Positions 9,556 to 19,633 are shown, numbered from the stretch's first letter. The stretch is DNA of 59,371 nucleotides from Streptomyces sp. WM6378 (GCF_001279695.1 NZ_LGDD01000304.1:1-59371); one strand, 5' to 3'. Notes: generated by a model from the sequence alone, not told the origin. A program made the numbers and translations.

Positions 9556-10716
9556 TTGCGAATCACGGGAATCAGCACCCACGTCGTCGGGACCCCCTGG
9601 CGAAACCTCACCTACGTCCAGGTCCACACCGACGAGGGCCTCACCGGCGTCGGCGAGACCAGGATGCTCGGCCGCACCGACGCGCTGATCGGCTATCTCC
9701 GCGAGGCCGAGGCCAACCACATCGCGGGATCCGACCCGTTCGCGATCGAGGACCTCGTGCGGCGGATGAAGTACGGCGACTACGGGCGGGCCGGCGAGAT
9801 CGTGATGTCCGGCATCGCCGTGGTGGAGATGGCCTGTTGGGACATCAAGGGCAAGGCCCTCGGCGTCCCGGTGTGGCAGCTGCTCGGCGGGAAGGTGACC
9901 GACCGGGTCAAGGCGTACGCCAACGGCTGGTACACCACCGAGCGCACCCCGGAGGCCTACCACAAGGCGGCGCAGGCGGTCGTCGAGCGCGGATACCGGG
10001 CACTCAAGATCGACCCGTTCGGCACCGGCCACTTCGAGCTGGACCGTCAACAGTCCCTGTACGCCGTCTCGTTGATCGAGGCGGTGCGGGACGCGATCGG
10101 CCCGGACACCGAGCTGATGCTGGAGATGCACGGCCGGTTCTCGCCGGCCACCGCCGTGCGCCTGGCCCACGAGCTCGCGCCGTTCGACCCGGCGTGGCTG
10201 GAGGAGCCGGTGCCGCCGGAGAACCTCAAGGCGCTGGCGAAGGTCGCGGGCAAGGTCGACATCCCGATCGCGACCGGCGAGCGCATCCACGACCGCATCG
10301 AGTTCCGCGAGCTCTTCGAGTCGCAGGCCGCCGACATCATCCAGCCGGACGTCGGCCACGTCGGCGGCATCCTGGAGACCAGTAAGCTCGCCGCGACGGC
10401 CGAGACCCACTACACGCTGGTCGCGCCGCACAACGTGGGCGGCTCGGTGCTCACGGCGGCCAGCCTCCAAGTGGCGGGATGCACACCGAACTTCAAGATC
10501 CTGGAGCACTTCAACGACTTCGCAGACGCCGAGATCAAGAGAGTCGTCAAGGGCGCCCCACAGGTGGTCGACGGCTACTTCGAGCTGCCGGACGCGCCGG
10601 GTCTCGGCGTCGAGCTGGATGTGGACGCGGCGGCAGAATTCCCGCAGCAGCAGGCCCGGTTCGACCTGTGGGCCGAGGGCTGGGAGAAGCGCGACCCGTC
10701 CGGGGCGCGGGGATGA
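9556..10716 (+). CDS. Mandelate racemase/enolase-superfamily sugar-acid dehydratase (galactonate/arabinonate dehydratase-like)
   Basis: This cytoplasmic Mg2+-dependent enzyme of 386 residues is expected to dehydrate an aldonic acid to a 2-keto-3-deoxy sugar acid. The TTG start is chosen because GGGAG lies eight bases upstream and an earlier ATG overlaps an operator-like palindrome. Superfamily landmarks are in order: KIDPFG, the metal-ligand strand MLEMHGRF, EEPVPPEN, the GERIHDR glutamate, QPDVGHVGG and the APHN histidine region near the end. Its stop overlaps the dehydrogenase start as ATGA. Neighbouring arabinofuranosidase and lactonase genes favour L-arabinonate as substrate; galactonate is the main alternative. 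Confidence 0.82.
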   Translation: MRITGISTHVVGTPWRNLTYVQVHTDEGLTGVGETRMLGRTDALIGYLREAEANHIAGSDPFAIEDLVRRMKYGDYGRAGEIVMSGIAVVEMACWDIKGKALGVPVWQLLGGKVTDRVKAYANGWYTTERTPEAYHKAAQAVVERGYRALKIDPFGTGHFELDRQQSLYAVSLIEAVRDAIGPDTELMLEMHGRFSPATAVRLAHELAPFDPAWLEEPVPPENLKALAKVAGKVDIPIATGERIHDRIEFRELFESQAADIIQPDVGHVGGILETSKLAATAETHYTLVAPHNVGGSVLTAASLQVAGCTPNFKILEHFNDFADAEIKRVVKGAPQVVDGYFELPDAPGLGVELDVDAAAEFPQQQARFDLWAEGWEKRDPSGARG

Positions 10717-11726
10717 GCAGCCGCGCGATCGTCGTGGACGCGCCGGGCCGCCACCGCCTGGTCGCGGGCGAGCGCCCCGAGCCGGGCCCGGGCGAGGTCG
10801 TGGTGCGGGTCGCCGCCGCGGGGATCTGCATGAGCGACCGCGAGGTGTACGACGGCCACCGCGACCCGGGCTATGTGCGCTATCCGCTCACGCCCGGACA
10901 CGAATGGGCCGGGACCGTCGAGGCGGCCGGGCCGGGCGTGGACCCCGGGCTCGTCGGGCGCAGGACGGTCGCCGAGGGCTTCCGCACCTGTGGCACCTGC
11001 GAGCGGTGCCGGCGGGGCGAGACCTCGCTGTGCACGGCCCCGTACGCCGAGACGGGGTTCACCCACCCCGGCGGCTTCGCCGACCATGTGGTGGTACCGG
11101 CGCGGCTGCTGCACCCGCTGCCCGGCGACGCGGACCTGAGCTCCGCCGCCCTCCTGGAACCGGCCGCCGTTGTCGCCGCCGCCGTACGGGCCGGCGCGCC
11201 CGAGCCGGGCGAGCGGATCGCGGTGCTGGGCGCGGGCACCCTGGGCCTGCTCGCCGTGCAGCTCCTCTCCAGCTACTCCCCCGGCGAGCTCGCGGTGATC
11301 GACCCCCGCTACGAACGGGCCGAGCTGGCCTGTCACATGGGGGCGACCGAGGCCCGTACGCCGGAGCTGTCCCACGACGTGCGCGGTCATTTCGACCTCG
11401 TGGTCGAGACGGCGGGCGCACCGTCCACCGCCGCCGACGCGACGCTGCTCGCCCGGCGCGGCGGCCGGGTCGTCCTCACCGGAATGTTCGCGCCGGGTGC
11501 CACCGGGATCGACCCCGTGCACCCCTCCCTGAGTCAGCTCACGGTACGCAGCGTCTTCGGCGCCTCGTCCGCGGCGTGGTCCTTCGCGGTGCGGGCGTAC
11601 GTCACCGGGCAGCTCGATCCGGCGGCACTGATCACCCACGAGTTCCCGCTCGACCGGTACGCGGACGCGCTCGCTCTGGTGGGCGGAGGCGACCCCGAGA
11701 CCGGAAAGGTCCTGCTGCGCCCGTAG
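10713..11726 (+). CDS. Zinc-dependent medium-chain sugar/alcohol dehydrogenase
   Basis: This is a 337-residue NAD(P)-dependent dehydrogenase. It shows the catalytic zinc region (GICMSDREVYDGH, then GHEWAGTV), a structural-zinc cysteine cluster (CGTCERCRRGETSLC) and a Rossmann glycine motif (GAGTLGLLAVQL). The ATG overlaps the dehydratase stop, so both are co-translated. In this cluster it is the likely sugar 1-dehydrogenase making the lactone that the SMP-30 protein would open. A role as polyol (arabinitol or galactitol) dehydrogenase is equally compatible with the family. Confidence 0.82.
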   Translation: MSSRAIVVDAPGRHRLVAGERPEPGPGEVVVRVAAAGICMSDREVYDGHRDPGYVRYPLTPGHEWAGTVEAAGPGVDPGLVGRRTVAEGFRTCGTCERCRRGETSLCTAPYAETGFTHPGGFADHVVVPARLLHPLPGDADLSSAALLEPAAVVAAAVRAGAPEPGERIAVLGAGTLGLLAVQLLSSYSPGELAVIDPRYERAELACHMGATEARTPELSHDVRGHFDLVVETAGAPSTAADATLLARRGGRVVLTGMFAPGATGIDPVHPSLSQLTVRSVFGASSAAWSFAVRAYVTGQLDPAALITHEFPLDRYADALALVGGGDPETGKVLLRP

Positions 11727-11777
11727 CGACTGGCTTCCTCCTACCTCCATCACGTCATACCCAACGACCCGAACCAC

Positions 11778-11793
11778 GTTCGATATACCGAAC
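11778..11793. promoter_or_regulatory. Best copy of the candidate IclR-type operator
   Basis: GTTCGATATACCGAAC is an inverted repeat with one mismatched base pair per arm (half-site GTTCGRTA). It sits 36 bases upstream of the U32-like gene, the first gene of the sugar-transport operon, and serves as reference for the other sites. Confidence 0.6.
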
Positions 11794-11828
11794 ATCACGA
11801 AGGCCAGCTCACTCAAGGAATCCCGCCT

Positions 11829-12812
11829 GTGACCGACACTTCAGCCCCCTTCCTCACACCCGCGGGACCCCGCCGCCCCGGCGAGCGTGCCCTCACCGCG
11901 CTCGGCCTGGCCGCGCCCGCCGACAACCCCGCCGACTCCTCCCCGCACGTCTTCCCCGACGGCGGCTCCTGGCGCAGCGAGATCCCCTCCGTCGAGGGCC
12001 CCGAAGCGCTCGCGATCGTCCTCAAGGAGTCCTTGCGGCTCGACGTGCCGGTGCACCGGGTCAGCCAGGGCAGCGGCGTGTGGATGCTCTCCGACGCCGA
12101 GATCACTGAGATGGCCGAGGCCTGCGCGGACCGCGGCATCGAACTCTGCCTCTTCACCGGGCCCCGCGGCACCTGGGACATCGGCGCCTCGTCCCGTACC
12201 GCATCGGGCGGCGCGGGACTGCGCGCCCGGGGGCACGACGCGCTCGCCGGATGCGTCGAAGACGCCCTGCGCGCAGCCGAGTTGGGTGTCCAGTGCCTGC
12301 TCGTCGCCGACGAGGGGGTGCTGTGGACCCTGCACCGGCTGCGCGAGCGCGGCCTGCTGCCCTCGGACACCACTCTCAAGGTCTCGGCCCTGATCGGCCC
12401 GGTCAATCCGGCGTCGGTCTCGGTGTACGAACGGCTCGGCGCCGACTCCGTGAACGTGCCATCCGATCTGACGGCCGCTCACTTCACCGAGATCCGAAGG
12501 GTGTCGGGCGTCCCGCTCGACCTGTACATCGAGGCGCCGGACGACCTCGGCGGCTATGTGCGGATGTACGAGGCGGCCGAGCTGATCCGCCGAGCCGCCC
12601 CGCTCTACTTCAAGTTCGGCCTGTCCAAGGCGCCCGGCATCTATCCGTACGGCGCGCACCTGCGGGACGCCGCCCTGGACACGGCCCGCGAGCGCGTGCG
12701 CCGCGGCCGGCTCGTGCTCGACCTGCTTGCCCGGCACGGCGCCGACGGCGGCATGTCCCCGCTCGGCTCCCGCCTCCCCGGCCCTCTCAACCGCTTCTCC
12801 CTCAAGGACTGA
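11829..12812 (+). CDS. U32 peptidase-like TIM-barrel protein of a sugar cluster
   Basis: This 327-residue cytoplasmic protein starts at GTG with AAGGA nine bases upstream. The sequence is compatible with the U32 peptidase-like TIM-barrel family (segments [37 protein letters not shown]). U32-like enzymes have varied roles, mostly RNA or cofactor hydroxylation, and few are proven proteases. It is not secreted and leads the transporter operon (17 bases or less between most genes downstream). I infer a catabolic role in the sugar pathway, possibly at the missing retro-aldol step, but nothing in the sequence proves this. Confidence 0.62.
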   Translation: MTDTSAPFLTPAGPRRPGERALTALGLAAPADNPADSSPHVFPDGGSWRSEIPSVEGPEALAIVLKESLRLDVPVHRVSQGSGVWMLSDAEITEMAEACADRGIELCLFTGPRGTWDIGASSRTASGGAGLRARGHDALAGCVEDALRAAELGVQCLLVADEGVLWTLHRLRERGLLPSDTTLKVSALIGPVNPASVSVYERLGADSVNVPSDLTAAHFTEIRRVSGVPLDLYIEAPDDLGGYVRMYEAAELIRRAAPLYFKFGLSKAPGIYPYGAHLRDAALDTARERVRRGRLVLDLLARHGADGGMSPLGSRLPGPLNRFSLKD

Positions 12813-12817
12813 TGACC

Positions 12818-13927
12818 ATGCGCCGCATCCGCAGAGCAGCACTCGCCCTCGTCGCCGGATCCCTCGCCCTCGCGCTCGCCGCCTGCGGGCAGAGCAGTGA
12901 GGGCGGCAGCAAGGACACCAAGAAGGGCGGCAAGGGCTCCACCATCGGCATCGCCATGCCGACCAAGTCGTCCGAGCGGTGGATCAACGACGGCAACAAC
13001 ATGGTCAAGCAGTTCCGGGACCTCGGCTACCAGACCGAGCTCCAGTACGGCGAGGACAACGTCGACCAGCAGGTCGCCCAGATCGAGAACATGATCACCA
13101 AGGGTGTGGACGTCCTGGTGATCGCCGCGATCGACGGCCGCGCCCTGAGCGACGTCCTGAAGCAGGCCGCCGAACAGCACATCAAGGTGATCTCCTACGA
13201 CCGGCTCATCCTCGGCTCGCCCAACGTCGACTACTACGCCTCCTTCGACAACGAGAAGGTCGGCGTGCTCCAAGCGACTTACATCATCGAGAAGTTGGGG
13301 CTGAAGGACGGCAGCAGGAAAGGCCCGTTCAACATCGAGCTGTTCGCCGGATCGCCGGACGACAACAACACGCGCTACTTCTTCCAGGGCGCCCTCAAGA
13401 CGCTCCAGCCCTACCTCGACAAGAAGCAGCTCGTGGTGCGCAGCGGGCAGACGAACCTCAACCAGGTGACAACGCTTCGCTGGGACGGTGCGACAGCACA
13501 GAAGCGCATGGACGACCTGCTGACCAAGGCGTACTCCTCGGCCCGCGTCGACGCCGTACTCTCGCCGTACGACGGAATCTCCATCGGCATCCTGTCCGCG
13601 CTGCGCTCCGGCGGCTACGGGACCGCGGCCAGGCCCTATCCCGTGGTGACGGGACAGGACGCCGAGGTGGCGTCAGTGAAGTCGATCATCGCGGGCGACC
13701 AGACGCAGACCGTCTACAAGGACACCCGGGCGCTCGCCAAGCAGGCCGTGCAGATGGCCGACGCCGTGCTGAACAACAAGACGCCCGAGGTCAACGACAC
13801 CAAGACGTACAACAACGAGAAGAAGATCGTGCCGTCGTTCCTGCTCGATCCGGTGAGCGTCGACAAGTCCAACTACCGGGCGGAGCTGGTGGATTCCGGC
13901 TACATCAAGGCGAGTGACCTGAAGTGA
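12818..13927 (+). CDS. chvE: Multiple-monosaccharide ABC transporter substrate-binding lipoprotein (ChvE-like)
   Basis: This 369-residue lipoprotein binds aldoses outside the membrane. The ATG at 12818 is preferred over one six bases upstream because AAGGA is then nine bases away. The signal ([23 protein letters not shown]) ends in the lipobox LAAC. The periplasmic-binding fold begins [19 protein letters not shown], with the characteristic [13 protein letters not shown] and ISYDRLI segments and a sugar-site stretch [15 protein letters not shown]. ChvE of Agrobacterium binds arabinose, galactose, glucose and xylose. The surrounding enzymes suggest arabinose or galactose here. Confidence 0.9.
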   Translation: MRRIRRAALALVAGSLALALAACGQSSEGGSKDTKKGGKGSTIGIAMPTKSSERWINDGNNMVKQFRDLGYQTELQYGEDNVDQQVAQIENMITKGVDVLVIAAIDGRALSDVLKQAAEQHIKVISYDRLILGSPNVDYYASFDNEKVGVLQATYIIEKLGLKDGSRKGPFNIELFAGSPDDNNTRYFFQGALKTLQPYLDKKQLVVRSGQTNLNQVTTLRWDGATAQKRMDDLLTKAYSSARVDAVLSPYDGISIGILSALRSGGYGTAARPYPVVTGQDAEVASVKSIIAGDQTQTVYKDTRALAKQAVQMADAVLNNKTPEVNDTKTYNNEKKIVPSFLLDPVSVDKSNYRAELVDSGYIKASDLK

Positions 13928-15498
13928 CCGCACCCGCACACGAGCCGCCCGCTGTCCTTGAGATGCGTTCCATCGTCAAGACGTTCCCCGGCGTTCGAGC
14001 CTTGTCCGACGTGTCGCTGACCGTCGCCCCGGGCGAGGTGCACGCGATCTGCGGGGAGAACGGCGCAGGCAAGTCGACCCTGATGAAGGTGCTCAGCGGG
14101 GTTCATCCGCACGGGAGTTACGAGGGCGACATCCTCTTCCAGGGCGAGCCCTGCGCCTTCAAGGACATCCGGGCCAGCGAGGCGCGCGGGATCGTCATCA
14201 TCCACCAGGAACTCACACTCGTTCCCCATCTGTCGATCGCCGAGAACATCTTCCTCGGCAACGAGCACGCCACGCGGGGCATCATCAGCTGGCACGAGAC
14301 CCTGGAGCACGCGTCCCGGCTCCTGAAGCGGGTGGGCCTGAGCGAGCATCCGGGGACCCGGGTCGCGGACATCGGCGTCGGCAAGCAGCAGCTGGTGGAG
14401 ATCGCGAAGGCCTTGTCCAAGGAGGTGAAGCTGCTCATCCTCGACGAGCCGACGGCAGCGCTCAACGACGCCGACAGCACCCATCTCCTCCATCTGATAA
14501 TGGAGTTGAAGGAACAGGGCATCACATCGATCGTCATCTCGCACAAGCTCAACGAGATCGCCGCGGTCGCCGACTCCGTCACCGTCATCCGCGACGGCCG
14601 CACCATCGAGACCCTCGACGTGAAGGACCCGGCGACGACCGAGGACCGGATCATCCGGGCCATGGTCGGCCGCGACCTCGACCACCGCTTCCCCGACCGC
14701 ACCCCGTACGACGGCGACCCGGGCGCGCACCCCGCTCTGGAAGTGCGCGGCTGGACCGTGCACCACCCCATCGACCAGCAGCGCAAGGTGGTCGACGACG
14801 TCTCCGTGCAGGTGCGGCGGGGCGAGATCGTCGGCATCGCGGGCCTGATGGGCGCCGGCCGCACCGAGCTCGCGATGAGTCTTTTCGGCCGCTCCTACGG
14901 GCGCAACATCAGCGGCTCGGTGTGGAAGGACGGCCGCGAGATCCGGACGCGAACGGTGCCGGAGGCGGTGGGCCACGGCATCGCGTACGTCACCGAGGAC
15001 CGCAAGCAGTACGGCCTCAACCTCATCGACAGCATCGCCCGCAACATCACCACGGCCGCGCTCGGCCGGGTGTCCCGGCGCGGAGTGGTCGACGAGCACG
15101 AGGAGCGGCGGGTCGCCGAGTCGTACCGCACGTCCATGAACATCAAGGCGCCCACCGTCTTCGAGCAGGTCGGGCGGCTGTCCGGCGGCAACCAGCAGAA
15201 GGTGGTACTCAGCAAGTGGATCTTCGCGGGTCCCGATGTGCTGATCCTCGACGAGCCGACCCGCGGCATCGACGTGGGTGCCAAGTACGAGATCTACACC
15301 GTCATCGACCGGCTCGCGGCCCAAGGCAAGGCCGTCGTCTTCATCTCCTCGGAACTCCCCGAACTGCTCGGCATGTGCGACCGCATCTACACGATGACGG
15401 CAGGCCGGCTCACCGGTGAGGTCCCGCGGGCCGAGGCAACGCAGGAAGTGCTGATGCGCCACATGACCACGAACGACATGACCACGGACAAGAGGTAG
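13924..15498 (+). CDS. mmsA: Multiple-monosaccharide ABC transporter ATP-binding protein (duplicated ATPase)
   Basis: This 524-residue ATPase has two ABC domains. The first has Walker [13 protein letters not shown], a degenerate signature [14 protein letters not shown] and Walker [12 protein letters not shown]. The second has a degenerate Walker A ([13 protein letters not shown]), a canonical signature [14 protein letters not shown] and Walker [13 protein letters not shown]. One functional and one degenerate ATP site is the rule for CUT2 sugar transporters such as GguA, RbsA and XylG. The GTG start overlaps the binding-protein stop (GTGA). It acts at the inner face of the membrane with the permease encoded next. 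Confidence 0.92.
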   Translation: MTAPAHEPPAVLEMRSIVKTFPGVRALSDVSLTVAPGEVHAICGENGAGKSTLMKVLSGVHPHGSYEGDILFQGEPCAFKDIRASEARGIVIIHQELTLVPHLSIAENIFLGNEHATRGIISWHETLEHASRLLKRVGLSEHPGTRVADIGVGKQQLVEIAKALSKEVKLLILDEPTAALNDADSTHLLHLIMELKEQGITSIVISHKLNEIAAVADSVTVIRDGRTIETLDVKDPATTEDRIIRAMVGRDLDHRFPDRTPYDGDPGAHPALEVRGWTVHHPIDQQRKVVDDVSVQVRRGEIVGIAGLMGAGRTELAMSLFGRSYGRNISGSVWKDGREIRTRTVPEAVGHGIAYVTEDRKQYGLNLIDSIARNITTAALGRVSRRGVVDEHEERRVAESYRTSMNIKAPTVFEQVGRLSGGNQQKVVLSKWIFAGPDVLILDEPTRGIDVGAKYEIYTVIDRLAAQGKAVVFISSELPELLGMCDRIYTMTAGRLTGEVPRAEATQEVLMRHMTTNDMTTDKR

Positions 15499-15503
15499 TC
15501 GCC

Positions 15504-16739
15504 ATGGGTCCGGTCACCACCGACACCCCCCGGAGCGCCCCGCCGGCGCCCGGTTCCCCGCATCCGGCGCCCGCCACGCTGCTCCTTGACGCGGCCCGCC
15601 GCAACATGCGCCAGTACGGGATGCTCGTCGCGCTCGGCCTGATCATCGTGCTGTTCCAGATCTGGACCGGCGGGGTGCTGCTCAAGCCGAACAACGTCAC
15701 CAACCTGGTGCTCCAGAACAGTTACATCCTGGTCCTCGCGATCGGCATGATGATCGTCATCGTCGCGGGCCACATCGACCTGTCCGTCGGCTCGTTGGCG
15801 GCCTTCGTGTCGGCCGCGTGCGCCGTGATGATGGTCGAGCACCATGTGCCCTGGGTGCTCGCCCTAGTCGTGGCCCTGATCATCGGGGCGGTCGCGGGCG
15901 CCTGGCAGGGGTTCTGGATCGCGTACGTCGGGATACCGTCGTTCATCGTCACCCTCGCCGGGATGTTGCTGTTCCGCGGCGGCACCCAGATCCTGCTCGG
16001 CTCGCGCTCGCTCGGCCCGTTCCCCGACGGCTTCCAGAAGATCTCCACGGGCTATCTTCCGACGGTCGGCCCGAACACCAACTACCACAACCTGACAATG
16101 CTGTTGGGGCTCGCCCTGACAGCCGTCGTGCTGGTCCAGGAGGTGCGCTCCCGGCGGCGCCAGCAGGCGTACGAACTCGATGTGCTGCCCCAGGGCCTGT
16201 TCATCACCAAGTGCGTGGCGATGGTGGCCGCCGTACTCGCCTTCACGATGACGCTGGCCAGCTACCGGGGTGTCCCGGTGGTGCTGCTCCTGCTCGCGGC
16301 GCTGCTCATCGGACTCGGTTTCGTGATGCGCAACGCGGTCGTGGGGCGTCATGTGTACGCGCTCGGCGGCAACCAGGCGGCGGCGAAGCTGTCCGGCGTC
16401 AAGGACAAGCGGGTCACGTTCTGGGTCTTCGTCAACATGGGTGTGCTCGCGGCGCTGGCCGGCGTCGTCTTCGCGGCCCGCCTGAACGCGGGTACCCCCA
16501 ACGCGGGCGTCAACTTCGAACTGGAGGCCATCGCGGCCTCCTTCATCGGCGGCGCGTCGATGAGCGGTGGCGTGGGCACGGTGTTCGGCGCCGTCATCGG
16601 CGGCCTCGTGCTCGGTGTGCTCAACAACGGCATGTCCCTGGTGGGCATCGGCACGGACTACCAGCAGGTCATCAAGGGGTTCGTGCTGCTCGCCGCGGTC
16701 GGCTTCGACGTCTACAACAAGCGCAAGGTCGGTTCATGA
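15504..16739 (+). CDS. mmsB: Multiple-monosaccharide ABC transporter permease
   Basis: This 411-residue permease has about ten membrane segments. It belongs to the CUT2 (RbsC/XylH/GguB) family, shown by MMIVIVAGHIDLSVGSLAAF near residue 80 and by GGTGT-like loops such as IGGASMSGGVGTVFGAVIGG near the C-terminus. It begins five bases after the ATPase stop. Only one permease is present, as expected for a homodimeric CUT2 channel. A hydrophilic insert near the middle (VQEVRSRRRQQAYELDVLPQ) is normal for GguB-type proteins. Confidence 0.92.
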   Translation: MGPVTTDTPRSAPPAPGSPHPAPATLLLDAARRNMRQYGMLVALGLIIVLFQIWTGGVLLKPNNVTNLVLQNSYILVLAIGMMIVIVAGHIDLSVGSLAAFVSAACAVMMVEHHVPWVLALVVALIIGAVAGAWQGFWIAYVGIPSFIVTLAGMLLFRGGTQILLGSRSLGPFPDGFQKISTGYLPTVGPNTNYHNLTMLLGLALTAVVLVQEVRSRRRQQAYELDVLPQGLFITKCVAMVAAVLAFTMTLASYRGVPVVLLLLAALLIGLGFVMRNAVVGRHVYALGGNQAAAKLSGVKDKRVTFWVFVNMGVLAALAGVVFAARLNAGTPNAGVNFELEAIAASFIGGASMSGGVGTVFGAVIGGLVLGVLNNGMSLVGIGTDYQQVIKGFVLLAAVGFDVYNKRKVGS

Positions 16740-16785
16740 GTCCCTCGGATGTCCCCCTCCCCGAACTCCCTCAAGGAGTCGCTCC

Positions 16786-17940
16786 ATGAAGACCAGCAGA
16801 CGTACGGTACTGGCGGCAGGCGCCGCCGGTCTCGCCGCGACGACGGCGCTCGGCGCCGGGATTGCCCAGGCCGGGCCGCGCCGCTCCCCTACCAAGAGGC
16901 ATTTCGGCACCCTGGCCGACGGCACCGCGGTGGACCTCTGGACCGTGGCCAACGGCGGCACCCGGCTCCAGGTCCTGTCCTGGGGCGGGGTGGTCCACTC
17001 GCTCGAAGTCCCGGACCGCCGCGGCCACTTGGCGAACATCGCACTCGGCTTCGACAACCTCGCCGACTATGTCGCGAAGAGCCCGTACTTCGGCGGCCTG
17101 ATCGGCAGGTACGGCAACCGCATCGCGGCGGGACGGTTCACGCTGGACGGCCACATCTACCAACTCCCCCTGAACGACGGGGCGAACAGTCTGCACGGCG
17201 GCACCCAGGGCTTCGACAAACAGATGTGGCAGGTGGAGCCGTTCACCCACGGCTCGGAGACCGGGCTCGTCCTGACCCGGGTCTCCCCCGACGGCGAGAT
17301 GGGCTACCCCGGCGCACTGAAGGTCCGCGTCACGTACACCCTCACCGCTCGCGGCGACTGGCGGATCGACTACGAGGCGACCACCGACCGGCCGACCGTC
17401 GTGAACCTGACCAACCACACCTACTTCAACCTGACGGGCGAGGGCAGCGGCTCCGTCTACGACCACACCCTGGAGCTGGCCGCCGCGCGCTACACCCCCA
17501 CCGACGCGGGCCTCATCCCGACCGGCGAACTGGCCCGGGTGGCGGGCACGCCCTTCGATTTCAGGCGTACGAAGCCGATCGGCCGGGACGTCCGCGACGG
17601 CGGCGAGCAGCTGGTCCACGCCAAGGGATTCGACCACAACTGGGCGCTGGACAAAGGCATTTCGACCTCGCCCGCCCACATCCTCACGCTCACCGACCCG
17701 TCGTCGGGCCGGGTGATGCGGATGTACACGACCGAGCCGGGCCTGCAGTTCTACACAGGCAACTTCCTCGACGGCACCCTGGAGGGCACCTCCGGCCGCA
17801 CCTACCGCCAGGGCGACGCCCTCTGCCTGGAGACCCAGCACTTCCCGGACTCGCCCAACCACCCGTCGTTCCCGTCGACGGTGCTGCGCCCGGGCACGAC
17901 GTACCGCACGTCGACGGTGCATTCGTTCTCGACTCGCTGA
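16786..17940 (+). CDS. galM: Secreted aldose 1-epimerase (mutarotase)
   Basis: This 384-residue enzyme interconverts alpha and beta anomers of aldoses. A signal peptide with a twin-arginine-like start (MKTSRRTVLAAGAAGLAATT, cleaved near AQA) exports it, unlike the cytoplasmic E. coli GalM. Family motifs are present: GLIGRYGNRIAAGRF, NDGANSLHGG, the catalytic-His region NLTNHTYFNLTG, FDHNW and QFYTGNFLDG. AAGGAG lies eight bases before the ATG. As the last gene of the transporter operon it probably supplies the anomer preferred by the binding protein or dehydrogenase. A strong hairpin follows. Confidence 0.9.
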   Translation: MKTSRRTVLAAGAAGLAATTALGAGIAQAGPRRSPTKRHFGTLADGTAVDLWTVANGGTRLQVLSWGGVVHSLEVPDRRGHLANIALGFDNLADYVAKSPYFGGLIGRYGNRIAAGRFTLDGHIYQLPLNDGANSLHGGTQGFDKQMWQVEPFTHGSETGLVLTRVSPDGEMGYPGALKVRVTYTLTARGDWRIDYEATTDRPTVVNLTNHTYFNLTGEGSGSVYDHTLELAAARYTPTDAGLIPTGELARVAGTPFDFRRTKPIGRDVRDGGEQLVHAKGFDHNWALDKGISTSPAHILTLTDPSSGRVMRMYTTEPGLQFYTGNFLDGTLEGTSGRTYRQGDALCLETQHFPDSPNHPSFPSTVLRPGTTYRTSTVHSFSTR

Positions 17941-17954
17941 GGCTCGACGCGTGC

Positions 17955-17986
17955 GTGTGCCTCAGAGGAATCCCTCTGGGGCACAC
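17955..17986. terminator. Bidirectional terminator between galM and the lactonase gene
   Basis: A 14-bp stem with one G-T wobble and an AATC loop lies between two convergent genes (left arm GTGTGCCTCAGAGG). It is symmetrical enough to serve both strands. Confidence 0.75.
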
Positions 17987-18002
17987 GGCCTTTGACGGCC
18001 CA

Positions 18003-18845
18003 TCACCCAGCGAAAGGTGTGGCGGGCAGGCCACGCCCCGCCCCTGGAAGTACGAGCACCGAACCGGCCAGGGGGTGTGGTGCGGCCTGTCCCGCGCGGG
18101 CGGTGGTGATGTACAGATCGGTGAGGTCCGGGCCGCCGAAGGCACAGCCGGTGGGGCGCCGCACGGGCAGCTCGACGACCTGGTCGAGACTGCCGTCGGC
18201 CGCGTACCGCCGGATGGCACCGCCGCCCCACAGCGCTACCCAGACGCCGCCCTCCGCGTCCACCGTGAGCCCGTCGGGGTCCCCAGCAGCGGCCTCGACC
18301 GAGACGAACTCTCTTCTATTGTGGGCGAGTTGGCCGTCGAAGTCGAACACATCGATGGTCCGGGTCGAGGTGTCGATGTAGTACATGAGCCGCCCGTCCG
18401 GGCTCCAGCCGGTGCCGTTGCTGACGGCGACGTCACCGAGGATCTCGGCCGCGGTGCCGTCCGGGGCGATCCTCGTCAGGGTGCCGCCGCCGGGCGCCTC
18501 GTCGTAGCGCATGGTCCCGGCCCACAGCGCCCCGTCGGGAGCGACCGCCGCGTCATTGGCACGCCGGCCGTCCACGGGGGCGTGGAGGAGCCAGCGGAAC
18601 CCGCCGTCGGGGCCGTACAGACCGACGCCGTCCCGGAGGTTGACGACAAGGCCGCCCCCGACGCGCGGCCTGGCCGCACCTACGTGCTGCTCGGTGGCCA
18701 TGACCGTGCGGCGGCCGTCGGCCGGATCGTAGCTGTGGATCCGCGAGGAGAGGATGTCGACCCAGATCAGCCGTCCCGTCGCCGGGTCCCACGTCGGCCC
18801 CTCGCCGAGCTCGGCCCACTCCCGTACCGCGAGCTCGTACCTCAC
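18003..18845 (-). CDS. SMP-30/gluconolactonase-family lactonase
   Basis: This 280-residue six-bladed propeller should hydrolyse a sugar lactone. The opening ELGEGPTWDPATGRLIWVDI carries the metal-binding Glu. RRANDAAVAPDGALWAGTM, AVSNGTGWSPDGRLMYYIDT and DGLTVDAEGGVWVALW give the Asn and Asp ligands of the family. The GTG start overlaps the stop of the IclR gene (GTGA), so regulator and lactonase form one coupled unit. In the proposed oxidative pathway it would open the arabino- or galactono-lactone made by the zinc dehydrogenase. Confidence 0.87.
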   Translation of the reverse strand: MRYELAVREWAELGEGPTWDPATGRLIWVDILSSRIHSYDPADGRRTVMATEQHVGAARPRVGGGLVVNLRDGVGLYGPDGGFRWLLHAPVDGRRANDAAVAPDGALWAGTMRYDEAPGGGTLTRIAPDGTAAEILGDVAVSNGTGWSPDGRLMYYIDTSTRTIDVFDFDGQLAHNRREFVSVEAAAGDPDGLTVDAEGGVWVALWGGGAIRRYAADGSLDQVVELPVRRPTGCAFGGPDLTDLYITTARAGQAAPHPLAGSVLVLPGAGRGLPATPFAG

Positions 18846-19612
18846 CGCACACCTCGGTGGCCGAGCCGCACGGAGAGGTCGCCCGCGCCCTTCTGAGCGA
18901 GTTCGGCGAGCTCGGCCTCGCGGTCGCCGCTCCACCTGATCATGGGAACGGAGATGGAGAGCGCGGCGACGACCCGGCCCGTGTTGTCCCTGACCGGCGC
19001 CGCCACGCAGCTGACGTCGGCATTGGACTCGCGGTGCTCGACGGCGGTCCCGCGGGCACGGATCTCAGCGAGGGCGGTGCGCAGGGCGGCGGGGTCGGTG
19101 ATGCTGTCCGGTGTCATGGCGACGAGTTCGCGCCCTTCGAGGCGGGCGTCGAGCTCGGCCTCGGGCAGCACGGCGAGCAGCATCTTGCCGACGGAGGTGC
19201 AGTGCGCGGGCAGCCTGCGGCCGGCGGCGGAGACCATGCGGACGGCGTGGGTGGAGTCGACCTTGGCGATGTAGATGACGTCGGTGTCCTCAAGGATCGC
19301 GACGTGCACGGTCTCGTCACAGGTCTCCGCCACCTCGCGGGCCACCTGCTGCCCCTCGGCCGCGAGGTCGAGCTGCTCGGCGTACCGGCTGCCGAGCTGG
19401 TAGGTGCGTACGCCGAGCCGGTAGCGGCCGGGCTGCTCGGGCACCGGCGCCAGGTAGGAGCGGGCAGCCAGAGTGGTGAGCAGCTCGTGGACCGTGGTGC
19501 GGGGCAGCCCGAGCCGGCGCGTGACATCGGGCGCGGAGAGGCTCCCCTCGCTCTCCAGGAAGAGTTCGAGGACGTCCAGCGCCCTGGTCACCGCGGGAAC
19601 CAGTCGGCCCAT
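18842..19612 (-). CDS. IclR-family transcriptional regulator
   Basis: This 256-residue regulator has an N-terminal winged helix (VTRALDVLELFLESEGSLSA, then LPRTTVHELLTTLAARSYL) and the IclR effector domain (VHVAILEDTDVIYIAKVDS, LPAHCTSVGKMLLAVL, VAAPVRDNTGRVVAALSIS). The ATG chosen follows a GGGTGG ribosome site; an in-frame start 81 bases upstream would cover the operator-like sequence. It is co-translated with the lactonase gene and adjoins the sugar operon, so it is the natural candidate for binding the GTTCG-type palindromes in this region. The effector is unknown; a sugar acid or lactone is likely. Confidence 0.88.
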   Translation of the reverse strand: MGRLVPAVTRALDVLELFLESEGSLSAPDVTRRLGLPRTTVHELLTTLAARSYLAPVPEQPGRYRLGVRTYQLGSRYAEQLDLAAEGQQVAREVAETCDETVHVAILEDTDVIYIAKVDSTHAVRMVSAAGRRLPAHCTSVGKMLLAVLPEAELDARLEGRELVAMTPDSITDPAALRTALAEIRARGTAVEHRESNADVSCVAAPVRDNTGRVVAALSISVPMIRWSGDREAELAELAQKGAGDLSVRLGHRGVR

Positions 19613-19633
19613 GCTCGGCCACCCACCCTTCTT

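Noticed and set aside
13900..15462. A 520-codon leftward open frame opposite mmsA
   Set aside because: The forward frame has both ABC signatures and coupling to its neighbours; this one has none.
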